Source of the DNA: Lachnospiraceae bacterium
GTDB lineage: Bacteria; Bacillota; Clostridia; Lachnospirales; Lachnospiraceae
Direction: 5' to 3'
Length of the DNA stretch: 64,000 nucleotides
Assembly (NCBI GenBank): GCA_022647575.1
Contig: JALCKY010000002.1
Span: 372,001 to 436,000 of the forward strand
Shown: in pieces, positions 26,499 to 33,748 of the stretch
Layout: each line of letters opens with the position of its first letter
Numbering within the stretch: the stretch's first letter is position 1
Made by a program: the position numbers and the translations under genes
The notes under the pieces: generated by a model
The model's input: only the letters and a program-made list of their open reading frames with translations
Told to the model about the DNA's origin: nothing
The model's database searches: none

Positions 26499-26602
26499 TT
26501 CATAACCTTCTTTCCTGATTCATTTCATAAACTTTTTTCCGTGCTTCAATTCATGATCTTTCTTCCGTAATTCATTTCATCAGCTTTTCCCGTGCTGCTA
26601 TT
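26496..26602 (-). repeat. translation-initiation region repeated about four times
   Basis: On the minus strand four degenerate units of about 21-31 bp follow each other, each with a purine-rich ribosome-site-like stretch (GGAAAGAAGG, GGAAAAAAG, GGAAGAAAG, GGGAAAAG). Each has an ATG; three read ATGAAATGA or close to it. The last unit supplies the start of the aminopeptidase gene. The others are potential two-codon ORFs. Confidence 0.65.
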
Positions 26603-27116
26603 CGTCTTCTCCCGCTTCTTTCGGGACGGTCCATTTCATGGTGATATTCTTTTCAATGAAACCGCGCAGGTCGAATTTTCCGCTGTCGTCCAGAATGCTG
26701 ATGAGGACGAAGGTCTTCCCCTCGTTCGGCTCAAGCGAATAGAAGCGGCCCATGCTGCCCTTGAAGGCTTTCGCGCCGCCCTGGTAGACGACGCCCGACC
26801 AGGAAATGCCCTTCCAGGCATTCGTCGTACACGCGGCGTAGTCCTGGCCGTCAGCTGCCATGATGGCATCGCAGATATCTCCCTGCACGCTGTCCGGATT
26901 CGTGAAAGCCGCTTCACTGAGTGAAATGACAAGCGAGCGGCCGGCATTGTACAGAACCATTTCCCCGTCCGAATTCATTCCGTTCTTCATGCCGGATGGA
27001 ATTTTTACTTCGATGTCGCCGATGCCGTCCTTCGGTGCTTCCTGATCCGTCAGCTGCAGGATTCCGTCCTTCGATGCCGTCCGGATGATGCGGAAGGCCT
27101 CTTCTTTCTCTGCCAT
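26598..27116 (-). CDS. unknown 172-residue soluble protein
   Basis: Starts at the ATG at 27116 (MAEKEEAFRII), with GAGGGGG upstream; an ATG-like start six codons earlier lacks a spaced ribosome site. I do not recognise the family. No signal peptide or membrane segment is seen; predicted alpha/beta content, acidic, with the words DGEMVLYNAGRSLVISLSE and GRFYSLEPNEGKTFVLISILDD. It lies 18 bp downstream of the AMP-forming ligase gene, so it is probably co-transcribed with the ligase and acyl carrier protein. Confidence 0.65.
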   Translation of the reverse strand: MAEKEEAFRIIRTASKDGILQLTDQEAPKDGIGDIEVKIPSGMKNGMNSDGEMVLYNAGRSLVISLSEAAFTNPDSVQGDICDAIMAADGQDYAACTTNAWKGISWSGVVYQGGAKAFKGSMGRFYSLEPNEGKTFVLISILDDSGKFDLRGFIEKNITMKWTVPKEAGEDE

Positions 27117-27134
27117 GCTCAGCGTCCCCCTCAT

Positions 27135-28718
27135 TCAGTATTTCCGCTTGATTTTCTGCGTCGTGGTCTTTTCAAATTCCGTGTCTCTAAATTCAATGTT
27201 CGCGATCTGCTTGTAGCTGGGAAGGCCCTTGTTCATTTTCCGAATCTCGGCATCGATCTTTTCATGCGCACCTTCGACTTCCGGATCCGGATAGATCTCC
27301 GCAGAAATCTGTTCGTCCTTCCCGGTAACGAGGCATTCTTTCACGCCCTCGATGCGGTACAGTTTTTCCTCCAGTTCTTCCGGGGAAATGTTTTCGCCGT
27401 TCTTCAGGATGATCAGGTTCTTTATCCGCCCGGTAATCGTCAGGAAGCCTTCCTGATCAAGCTTCCCGAGGTCGCCTGTCTTCAGCCATTCGCCGTCGAA
27501 GGTTTCCTTCGTGGCATCCGGCCGATCCAGATAGCCGGCCATGACGTTGCTGCCCCTGACGCAGATTTCGCCGATGCCGTCCGCATCGGGATTCGAGATT
27601 CTGATCTCATTGCAGAAAAGCGGCTGGCCGACCGTGCCCGCCTTGATTTTGCCGAGGCGGTTGACCGACACGACTGGGGAGCATTCCGTGATGCCGTATC
27701 CGTTGATGATGTAAATGCCGAGGTCACGGAAGCCGCGGATATATTTTTCATCCAGGGCCGCACCGCCGCAGACGACTGTTTCCAGATTTCCGCCGACAGC
27801 GGCAAGGACGTCCTTGAAAAGTTTCCGGCGGATATCGATCCCGATTTTTGAAACGGCATTGCTCAGGGTCAGACCGAATTTCAGTTTCTTCGCCTGGCCG
27901 TTCTTCTCCGCCGTCCGCCAGATTGTCTTGTAAAGTCCTTCGACGATCAGCGGGACCAGGACGATGTGCTGGGGCTTGGCCAGCTGCAGGTCCCGGCTGA
28001 CATGACGCAGGCTGTCGTTGATATAAACGGGATATCCGTAAAGCATGACGGCCGTGACGCCGGTCGTAAAGGCCAGCATGTGGTGCAGCGGCAGGACCAT
28101 GACATTTCCGCCCTTGATACGGGCGGCGTCCGCCGAAGCACGGGCGTTCATGATCAGGTTTCGGTGCGTCAGCATGACGCCTTTGCTGATCCCCGTCGTG
28201 CCGGAGGTGTAGACGACCGCCGCGACATCGTCAGGTTCATTTTCCGCGGAAGGCTTTCCCGGATGTTCCGCGCCTTCTTTCATCCGCTCCGGAAGGTCGT
28301 TCATGCAGAGCAGCTGCAGTCCTTCAGTCTGAAACTCGGCCGCCTTCGCAGCAAAGATGCGTGAATAAATAAAAAGCTTCGCCCCGCTCATGGCGACCAG
28401 CTTCATCACGTCTTCCGGCTGCAGGTTGCGGTCGATCGGAACAGCTATATTTCCGCTCGTCGTAATCGCGAAATGCGAGACGATCCAGCTGTAGCTGTTT
28501 TCGCCGTACAGCGCGATCTTCACTCCGCGGAAATCCTGCGAAAGCAGATACCCTGCCAGCGCGCGGACGTCCTCGCGGAATTTGATGTAGGAAACATTGA
28601 CAACTTCTTTTCCGGTATAGTACTGGAAGGCTGTCCGGTCTTTGTGCTCTTCGGTGCAGAAATCAAGAAAGCCTTTCATATTCCGGATGGAATCAAAAGA
28701 AGAACTGGTAAAATCCAT
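27135..28718 (-). CDS. AMP-forming acyl-CoA/acyl-ACP ligase
   Basis: About 527 residues of ANL-superfamily enzyme. The P-loop-like motif YTSGTTGISKGVMLTHRN, the GYGITECSP motif, WLKTGDLGKLDQEGFLTITGR and a C-terminal lysine region (FEKTTTQKIKRKY) are intact. It would activate a carboxylic acid with ATP to an adenylate and pass it to CoA or to the phosphopantetheine of the acyl carrier protein encoded just upstream (18-25 bp gap). I prefer the ATG at 28718, spaced properly from AGGGG, over the one at 28724. Chain-length preference is unknown. Confidence 0.87.
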   Translation of the reverse strand: MDFTSSSFDSIRNMKGFLDFCTEEHKDRTAFQYYTGKEVVNVSYIKFREDVRALAGYLLSQDFRGVKIALYGENSYSWIVSHFAITTSGNIAVPIDRNLQPEDVMKLVAMSGAKLFIYSRIFAAKAAEFQTEGLQLLCMNDLPERMKEGAEHPGKPSAENEPDDVAAVVYTSGTTGISKGVMLTHRNLIMNARASADAARIKGGNVMVLPLHHMLAFTTGVTAVMLYGYPVYINDSLRHVSRDLQLAKPQHIVLVPLIVEGLYKTIWRTAEKNGQAKKLKFGLTLSNAVSKIGIDIRRKLFKDVLAAVGGNLETVVCGGAALDEKYIRGFRDLGIYIINGYGITECSPVVSVNRLGKIKAGTVGQPLFCNEIRISNPDADGIGEICVRGSNVMAGYLDRPDATKETFDGEWLKTGDLGKLDQEGFLTITGRIKNLIILKNGENISPEELEEKLYRIEGVKECLVTGKDEQISAEIYPDPEVEGAHEKIDAEIRKMNKGLPSYKQIANIEFRDTEFEKTTTQKIKRKY

Positions 28719-28742
28719 ATTCATTTCCCCTTTGCACGTGAA

Positions 28743-28967
28743 TTACTGATGAGCCTCGATGTAATCGACTATGTCCTGGACCTTCTGGAACTTCATGATG
28801 TCCTCGTCCTGAACCTCGATTCCGAACTCATCCTCCATCTCGCTGACCATGCTGAACACTTCAAAGGAATTCAGTTCCAGGTCGCTGACAAGGTCCGTGT
28901 CCGCCGTAATCTGCTCTTTCGGAAAATCCGTGTGATCCGCAAGTATGTCGATGACTCTTTCCAGCAT
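28743..28967 (-). CDS. acyl carrier protein
   Basis: 74 residues, acidic four-helix type. The phosphopantetheine Ser34 lies in LELNSFEVF, where Asp-Ser-Leu of fatty-acid ACPs is replaced by Asn-Ser-Phe. That difference and the adjacent ligase suggest a dedicated carrier rather than the housekeeping AcpP. The gene is followed by the ligase and preceded by a pair of 29-bp palindromes and butyrate kinase. Confidence 0.9.
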   Translation of the reverse strand: MLERVIDILADHTDFPKEQITADTDLVSDLELNSFEVFSMVSEMEDEFGIEVQDEDIMKFQKVQDIVDYIEAHQ

Positions 28968-28999
28968 TTTTCAAATACCTCGCTTATAAGATTTTTTTT

Positions 29000-29028
29000 G
29001 GAACCACCACCCCCGTCCCGGTGGTTCC
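29000..29028. repeat. 29-bp palindromic element, copy A
   Basis: GGAACCACC... ...GGTGGTTCC, 8-9 bp arms around a CCCCCGTCCC core. It forms an inverted pair with copy B, so together they can fold into a long hairpin between butyrate kinase and the acyl carrier protein. Confidence 0.85.
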
Positions 29029-29035
29029 TAGTTCC

Positions 29036-29064
29036 GGAACCACCGGGACGGGGGTGATGGTTCC
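29036..29064. repeat. 29-bp palindromic element, copy B (inverted)
   Basis: Opposite orientation to copy A (core GGGACGGGGGTG). It is followed by short TTCCATCG duplications. The A/B pair could act as a terminator or RNA-stability element. Confidence 0.85.
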
Positions 29065-29081
29065 ATCGTTCCATCGTTCCG

Positions 29082-30182
29082 TCAATCTTTGAATCCGTCC
29101 CACACCGGAATCCCGGTGTAGTGTTTCGCTTTTTCTTCGCCCCGGAGCACGCGCAGCGCGCCGAATGCCAGCGCCTCCTGCTCAAACTCGCCTTCGTAGG
29201 CCGTGACCGGTGCGATCCATCCGCAGGTCCGTCGGATTTCTTCTTCCACTTCCGGGAAACGGAGCAGCCGTCCGCCCAGAAGGATTCCGTCTACATTTCC
29301 CTGAAGGACCGCAGCCATCGCGCCGATGTATTTCTCGATCTGATAGATCATCGCGTTCCAGGTACGCGCCGCCTTGGTGTCGCCTTCTTCAATCCGCTCG
29401 TGCACTTTGTCGGAATCGGAAGTCCCCAGAAGGGAAACGAACCCGCCTGCCTCGATGCAGGTGCGGTAGACGTCGTCGAGGTTCTTTCCCCGGCAGTAAT
29501 CAATGGCATCCGTCAGGGCAAGCGTTCCGATCCGCGTGGGAGTCATCGGTCCTTCGCCGCCGGACGCATCATTTGCATCCACGATGCGGCCGTGCTCATG
29601 CGCCGTCACGGAAATGCCTCCGTCGATATGGCAGACGATGAAATTGCAGTCTTCGTATTTCCGGCCGATTGACTTTGCATGGCGGATAGCCATTTCCTTC
29701 AGGTTGAGGACATGCATCTTCGCCTTGCGGTAAACGCCGTCGAGTCCGGTCACCCGGGCAAGGTCGGACAGCTCGTCGACCACGGGAGGATTGACCGTGA
29801 ACATTTCCCCGCCGTAGCGGTCATGAACCAGCTTGGCCATCTGCACGCCGAGATTGGACGGATGATGCAGGCCGCTTCTGGCTGCCCTCGTATCCTCGAT
29901 CAGCTTCTCGTCGACGACATAGGTGCCGCTCTCCATCGGGTACGCTCCGCCGCCCCTGCCGACGACCGCGTCGAGCCCTCTCAGGTCAATGTGCTCTTTC
30001 TCGATCAGGTCATGGATATCCCTCATCCGGAAAGAAAGCTGGTCATTGATTTTTTCGAATTTCAGCAGTTCCTCCGAATAATGATTGACGCACGTCTCGA
30101 CGAGGCATGTCTCGTCCTCAAAGAGGGCCAGCTTCGTCGACGTGGAACCGGGATTGATTACAAAAATCCTGAACTTCTTCAT
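29082..30182 (-). CDS. buk: butyrate kinase
   Basis: 366 residues of the ASKHA acetate/butyrate kinase group: the phosphate-1 motif VINPGSTSTKLALFEDE at the start, VGRGGGAYPMESGTY, CHIDGGISVTAHEHGRIVDAND and GILLGGRLLRFPEV near the end. It converts butyryl phosphate and ADP to butyrate and ATP, the last step of one butyrate route. The ATG at 30182 follows GAGGTGG; a GTG nine bases upstream is less likely. The usual partner, phosphotransbutyrylase, is not in the window. Branched-chain acyl substrates are also possible in this family. Confidence 0.9.
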   Translation of the reverse strand: MKKFRIFVINPGSTSTKLALFEDETCLVETCVNHYSEELLKFEKINDQLSFRMRDIHDLIEKEHIDLRGLDAVVGRGGGAYPMESGTYVVDEKLIEDTRAARSGLHHPSNLGVQMAKLVHDRYGGEMFTVNPPVVDELSDLARVTGLDGVYRKAKMHVLNLKEMAIRHAKSIGRKYEDCNFIVCHIDGGISVTAHEHGRIVDANDASGGEGPMTPTRIGTLALTDAIDYCRGKNLDDVYRTCIEAGGFVSLLGTSDSDKVHERIEEGDTKAARTWNAMIYQIEKYIGAMAAVLQGNVDGILLGGRLLRFPEVEEEIRRTCGWIAPVTAYEGEFEQEALAFGALRVLRGEEKAKHYTGIPVWDGFKD

Positions 30183-30284
30183 TTCACCCACCTCGGCTTT
30201 ATTATAATATAAAATTCCGTTTTGTGGAGATACAATGCATGAGAAATGAATCAGAAAGTCTGCAGGCCCGGCATCCGCCTGAGC

Positions 30285-30314
30285 AAAAAAAATGGCACCC
30301 CCGGAAAGGGTGCC
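30285..30314 (-). terminator. intrinsic terminator of the ferredoxin-like gene
   Basis: On the minus strand GGCACCC pairs with GGGTGCC around an eight-base loop (30294-30314) and is followed by T8. It lies 50 bp past the stop of the 4Fe-4S gene. Confidence 0.88.
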
Positions 30315-30362
30315 TCAAAAGCTGCTGAATATCTGCCGCCTGCTGTAAAAAATGCTGCAGGT

Positions 30363-31145
30363 TTAATCCAGGATTTCTCCGTTCGTCGCCAGCGTTACGA
30401 CCTGCCACGGAATCATTTTGCCGCTGTTCTGGAGAGCCGTCTTGACGGCATATTCGATTCCGCCGCAGCACGGCACTTCCATGCGGACGACCGTGACGCT
30501 CTTGATCTCATTGTTTTTCAAAATCTCCGTCAGCTTTTCCGAATAGTCGACGGAATCCAGCTTCGGACATCCGATGAGCGTCACATGGTTCTTCATAAAG
30601 CGGTCGTGGAAATCTGCCCTTGAATAAGCCGTGCAGTCTGCCGCGATCAGCAGCTTTGCGCCTGAAAAATACGGAGCGTTGACCGGAGCCAGCTTGATCT
30701 GGACCGGCCACGTGGTCAGTTCGGAAATAACACCGGAGCCGGCCGCTGCACCATTTCCTGCAGCATTCCCAGCTGATGAAGAAGCTCCTGCCGTGCAGGA
30801 ATCTACTGCCGGGGCAGGCCTTTTCAGCATAGCCGCCCTGCTGCCCGGGCATCCGCCGAACGGCACGCCGGGCGCACGCCTGGCTTCATTTTCCGCAGCG
30901 GCCGCCTTGTTCAGCTTGTGCTCGATCACCGCTTCGGCACTGTATTCCGCCGCTTCGCGTTCCGTAAACGTAATGGCGCCGGTCGGGCAGGACGGAAGGC
31001 AGTCGCCGAGTCCGTCGCAGTAATCATCGCGCATCAGATGCGCCTTCCCGTTAACCATGGCAATGGCACCTTCATGGCAGGCCGCCGCACAGGCACCGCA
31101 GCCGCTGCATTTCTCTTCATTGATTTCAATAATTTTTCTCTGCAT
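30363..31145 (-). CDS. two-cluster 4Fe-4S ferredoxin-like protein
   Basis: 260 residues. The N-terminal 60 hold two 4Fe-4S motifs: CSGCGACAAAC with a following CHEG, and CDGLGDCLPSCPTG, where the second motif has an atypical spacing. A low-complexity Ala/Gly/Ser linker (residues ~105-140) leads to an alpha/beta domain with conserved Cys in CTAYSRADFHDRF, GCPKLD and MEVPCCGGIEYA. This fits proteins annotated as 4Fe-4S binding oxidoreductase next to Crp/Fnr regulators in Clostridia. Role: electron transfer or redox sensing, partner unknown. It is divergent from a Crp/Fnr gene that probably controls it. Confidence 0.78.
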   Translation of the reverse strand: MQRKIIEINEEKCSGCGACAAACHEGAIAMVNGKAHLMRDDYCDGLGDCLPSCPTGAITFTEREAAEYSAEAVIEHKLNKAAAAENEARRAPGVPFGGCPGSRAAMLKRPAPAVDSCTAGASSSAGNAAGNGAAAGSGVISELTTWPVQIKLAPVNAPYFSGAKLLIAADCTAYSRADFHDRFMKNHVTLIGCPKLDSVDYSEKLTEILKNNEIKSVTVVRMEVPCCGGIEYAVKTALQNSGKMIPWQVVTLATNGEILD

Positions 31146-31186
31146 GATGGAATCCTCCTGAATTTATCCGGTTCGTTTATGCTTAC

Positions 31187-31246
31187 TTGCTTGTTATGAC
31201 GGCATTGTACTATAATAGGTTGATTGAATATGTTGTATTTCCAACA
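31187..31246 (+). promoter_or_regulatory. Crp/Fnr gene promoter with downstream dyad
   Basis: TTGCTT (31187-31192), 18-bp spacer, TATAAT (31211-31216). An inverted repeat TGTTG-N6-CAACA (31231-31246) lies just downstream, over the expected early transcribed region, and before the ribosome site GGAGG. This is consistent with autorepression by the Crp/Fnr-type protein. Confidence 0.55.
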
Positions 31247-31258
31247 ATGGAGGCTCTC

Positions 31259-31990
31259 ATGGAAAAAGAAATTTCTGCAGCCCTGCAATCGGTTCTTTTT
31301 GCCGGCGTCAAAGAAGACGAGATCCGTTCCATGCTGAAATGTCTTTCCGCAAAAAAGAAGAAATATAAAAAAGGCGAATTCATCCTTCTATACGGAGACA
31401 GCATCCGCTCGATCGGCCTGCTTGTCAGCGGCACCGTCAATGTCATCAAGGAAGACTACTGGGGCAACAGCAACATCGTCGCCGCCATTCTTCCGGGTGA
31501 GACTTTCGCGGATGCCTATGCCTGCTCGCCGGACCACACGCTCGGCGTCAGCGTCGTGGCGGCCCGGGACTGCGAAGTCCTTTTTCTCGAAGTCGACCGG
31601 GTCCTGCACGTCTGTTCCTCCGCCTGCAGCTTCCATTCCCGCCTCATTCAGAACCTTGTCATGCTGCTGGCCTCCAAGGATCTGGCGATGAATGAAAAAC
31701 TTACGCACCTGACGCAGCGCACGACCCGTGAAAAACTGCTGTCCTATCTTTCCGCCCAGGCAATGCATCAGGACCGCTCTTCTTCCCATGCAGACGACGA
31801 TGATGAGCGCATGGACGATGACTCTGAAGAAGAAGTTTCCGGCAGCTTCGAGATTCCGTTTGACCGACAGCAGCTGGCCGATTATCTTTCGGTCGACCGC
31901 AGCGCACTCTCCGCCGAACTTTCCCGGATGGCCCGCGACGGAATCCTTGAATACAAGAAAAACCGGTTCAGACTTCTGAAGGAAGTCTGA
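31259..31990 (+). CDS. Crp/Fnr-family regulator with an acidic insertion
   Basis: 243 residues from the ATG at 31259, which follows GGAGG; an upstream TTG-initiated reading would run through the promoter. It has an N-terminal cyclic-nucleotide-type effector fold (FILLYGDSIRSIGLLVSGTVNVIKEDYWGN) and a C-terminal Crp-type helix-turn-helix (FDRQQLADYLSVDRSALSAELSRMARDG). Between them is an unusual run of about 14 mostly acidic residues (DDDDERMDDDSEEE). Fnr-type N-terminal cysteines are absent. HcpR-like nitrosative-stress regulators are the nearest plan. A 13-bp stem overlaps its stop codon. Confidence 0.87.
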   Translation: MEKEISAALQSVLFAGVKEDEIRSMLKCLSAKKKKYKKGEFILLYGDSIRSIGLLVSGTVNVIKEDYWGNSNIVAAILPGETFADAYACSPDHTLGVSVVAARDCEVLFLEVDRVLHVCSSACSFHSRLIQNLVMLLASKDLAMNEKLTHLTQRTTREKLLSYLSAQAMHQDRSSSHADDDDERMDDDSEEEVSGSFEIPFDRQQLADYLSVDRSALSAELSRMARDGILEYKKNRFRLLKEV

Positions 31991-31994
31991 ACCG
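31964..31994 (+). terminator. hairpin overlapping the Crp/Fnr stop codon
   Basis: CGGTTCAGACTTC (31964-31976) pairs with GAAGTCTGAACCG (31982-31994) across five bases. The stop codon lies in the second arm. Only a few T follow, so it may protect the 3' end or act with a factor rather than as a strong terminator. Confidence 0.6.
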
Positions 31995-32071
31995 ATTTAA
32001 AAGCCATACGCTTCCCCGGCTTTGGTCATTATATTCTGTGATCGGGACGCTCCCGCTCGCTCGTCGTGCAG

Positions 32072-32107
32072 CGGTACATCGGCTCGGAAGAACCTCGCCG
32101 TGTACCG
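32072..32107. repeat. hairpin in the Crp/Fnr-galT gap
   Basis: CGGTACATCGGC (32072-32083) pairs with GCCGTGTACCG (32097-32107) with one bulge. It lies in the 183-bp convergent gap. No T-run follows on either side. Function unclear. Confidence 0.4.
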
Positions 32108-32173
32108 GCCTCCTCGGACGCCCTCTCACAGAACACACTGACCGCAGCCGGAGAGTGCATGGTTTTATATCCG

Positions 32174-33709
32174 TCAGATGCTGTCCATAAACCTCAGGAA
32201 TGCAGCCTTCCCCTCTTCCGTGCGCTTAAAGACGCCCGCACATTCCAGCACCTTTCCGAAGACCAGTCCGACTTCCTTCCGGACGATTTCATCCACCATG
32301 TCCCCGGTGAAACTTCCGTACTTCTCCTTCAGTTCCCGCATCCAGACCGCATGCTTCTGAATCGTCTCGTTCTTTTCCGGGTCGTCTCCGGAAACGAGAT
32401 ATTCGCCGACGGTCTTCAGTTCCGTCTGCAGGCGTCCCGGCAGGATGGCCAAGCCCATGACTTCGATGAGTCCGATGTTCTCTTTCTTGATGTGATGCAG
32501 TTCCGCCCACGGATGATACAGGCCGTCCGGATGCTCCGGCGTCGTCAGGTTGTTGCGCAGCACCAGGTCTATTTCGAAAAGACCGTCCCGTTTTCTGGTA
32601 ATCGGCGTAATCGTATTGTGCGGCTCTCCGTCCGTCTCGGAAAAAATCATCGCGTCCGCATCCGTGTATGCGCGCCATTTCCCTAAAATCTTATCCGACA
32701 GATCGATCAGGTCATCCTTGTTTTCGCACTGCAGGCGGATGACGCTCATCGGCCATTTCACGATGCCGCCCCGGACGTTCGGATAGCCTTCAAAGGAAAG
32801 GGGCATCTCGATCTGCGCCTTCGCCATCGGGAAATCAAAGCGGCCGCCCTGGAAATGGTCGTGACTCAAAATGGAGCCGCCGACAATCGGCAGGTCCGCA
32901 TTCGATCCGAGGATGTAATGCGGGAACTGGGAAATGAAATCGAACAACTTGCCGAACGCCGCGCGCTCGATCTTCATCGGCGTATGCTTCCCGTTGAAGA
33001 CGATGCAGTGCTCGTTGAAATAGCTGTACGGCGAATACTGCAGGAACCAGTCGCTGTGATTAATCGTGATCGGAATGATGCGGTGGTTCTCCCGCGCCGG
33101 AAAATTCGTACGGCCCGCATAGCCTTCGCATTCCTTGCAGAGCAGGCATTTCGGATAGCCGGTCTGCTTCGCCAGCTTGGCCGCGGCAATCGCCTTCGGA
33201 TCTTTTTCCGGCTTGGAAAGATTAATCGTGATGTCAAGGTCGCCGTATTCCGTCTTCGTGCTCCATTTGATATCCTTCACGATGCGGTAGCGGCGGATGT
33301 AGTCCGAATCCTGTGAAAACTGATAGTACCAGTCGGTCGCCTTCTCCGGCGATTCCGCATAGAGGCTGCGGAATTTCCGTATGACATCCGACGGGCGCGG
33401 CATCAGGCAGTCCATGAGACGCGTGTCGAAAAGATCGCGCTCCGTAACGGTGTCGTCGATCAGCCCGCGTGCGCAGGCATCATCCAGAAGATCCTTCAGG
33501 ATGACTTCCAGCGGACGGGCCGGAGCTGCCTCCGCCGCTGCGTTTCCGTCAGACGGAACCACCACCCCCGTCCCCGTGGTTCCTTCTTCGTATTCATCGA
33601 GCTTCATGACGTCGAGGATGCGGTTGCGCGCATAGATGACGTCTTCTTTTCCGATAAGTTCTTTTTCCGCCCCGTAGGCGGTAAGTTCATCGATAACTCT
33701 GCTGATCAT
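32174..33709 (-). CDS. galT: galactose-1-phosphate uridylyltransferase, type 2
   Basis: 511 residues, the Firmicutes long form of GalT (similar to TIGR01239). It exchanges UMP between UDP-glucose and galactose-1-phosphate in the Leloir pathway. Recognisable blocks include MPRPSDVIRKFRSLY, CLLCKECEGYAGRTNFPARENHRIIPI, LGSNADLPIVGGSILSHDHFQGG (with the catalytic-type His block) and LVLRNNLTTPEHPDGLYHPW. Near residues 43-52 an in-frame 29-bp palindrome adds GTTGTGVVVP, which looks foreign to the fold. It sits 39 bp after galK in one operon. No galE or galM is present. Confidence 0.92.
   Translation of the reverse strand: MISRVIDELTAYGAEKELIGKEDVIYARNRILDVMKLDEYEEGTTGTGVVVPSDGNAAAEAAPARPLEVILKDLLDDACARGLIDDTVTERDLFDTRLMDCLMPRPSDVIRKFRSLYAESPEKATDWYYQFSQDSDYIRRYRIVKDIKWSTKTEYGDLDITINLSKPEKDPKAIAAAKLAKQTGYPKCLLCKECEGYAGRTNFPARENHRIIPITINHSDWFLQYSPYSYFNEHCIVFNGKHTPMKIERAAFGKLFDFISQFPHYILGSNADLPIVGGSILSHDHFQGGRFDFPMAKAQIEMPLSFEGYPNVRGGIVKWPMSVIRLQCENKDDLIDLSDKILGKWRAYTDADAMIFSETDGEPHNTITPITRKRDGLFEIDLVLRNNLTTPEHPDGLYHPWAELHHIKKENIGLIEVMGLAILPGRLQTELKTVGEYLVSGDDPEKNETIQKHAVWMRELKEKYGSFTGDMVDEIVRKEVGLVFGKVLECAGVFKRTEEGKAAFLRFMDSI
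33555..33583. repeat. 29-bp palindromic element, copy C, inside galT
   Basis: An exact member of the family (GGAACCACC...GTGGTTCC) embedded in the galT coding region. Read on the minus strand it supplies ten in-frame codons giving GTTGTGVVVP without a stop. It lies in a linker between N-terminal helices. Confidence 0.9.
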
Positions 33710-33748
33710 TTTCCCTCCGCTGTCTGATTCTCTGTCCGTACGGCCTGT

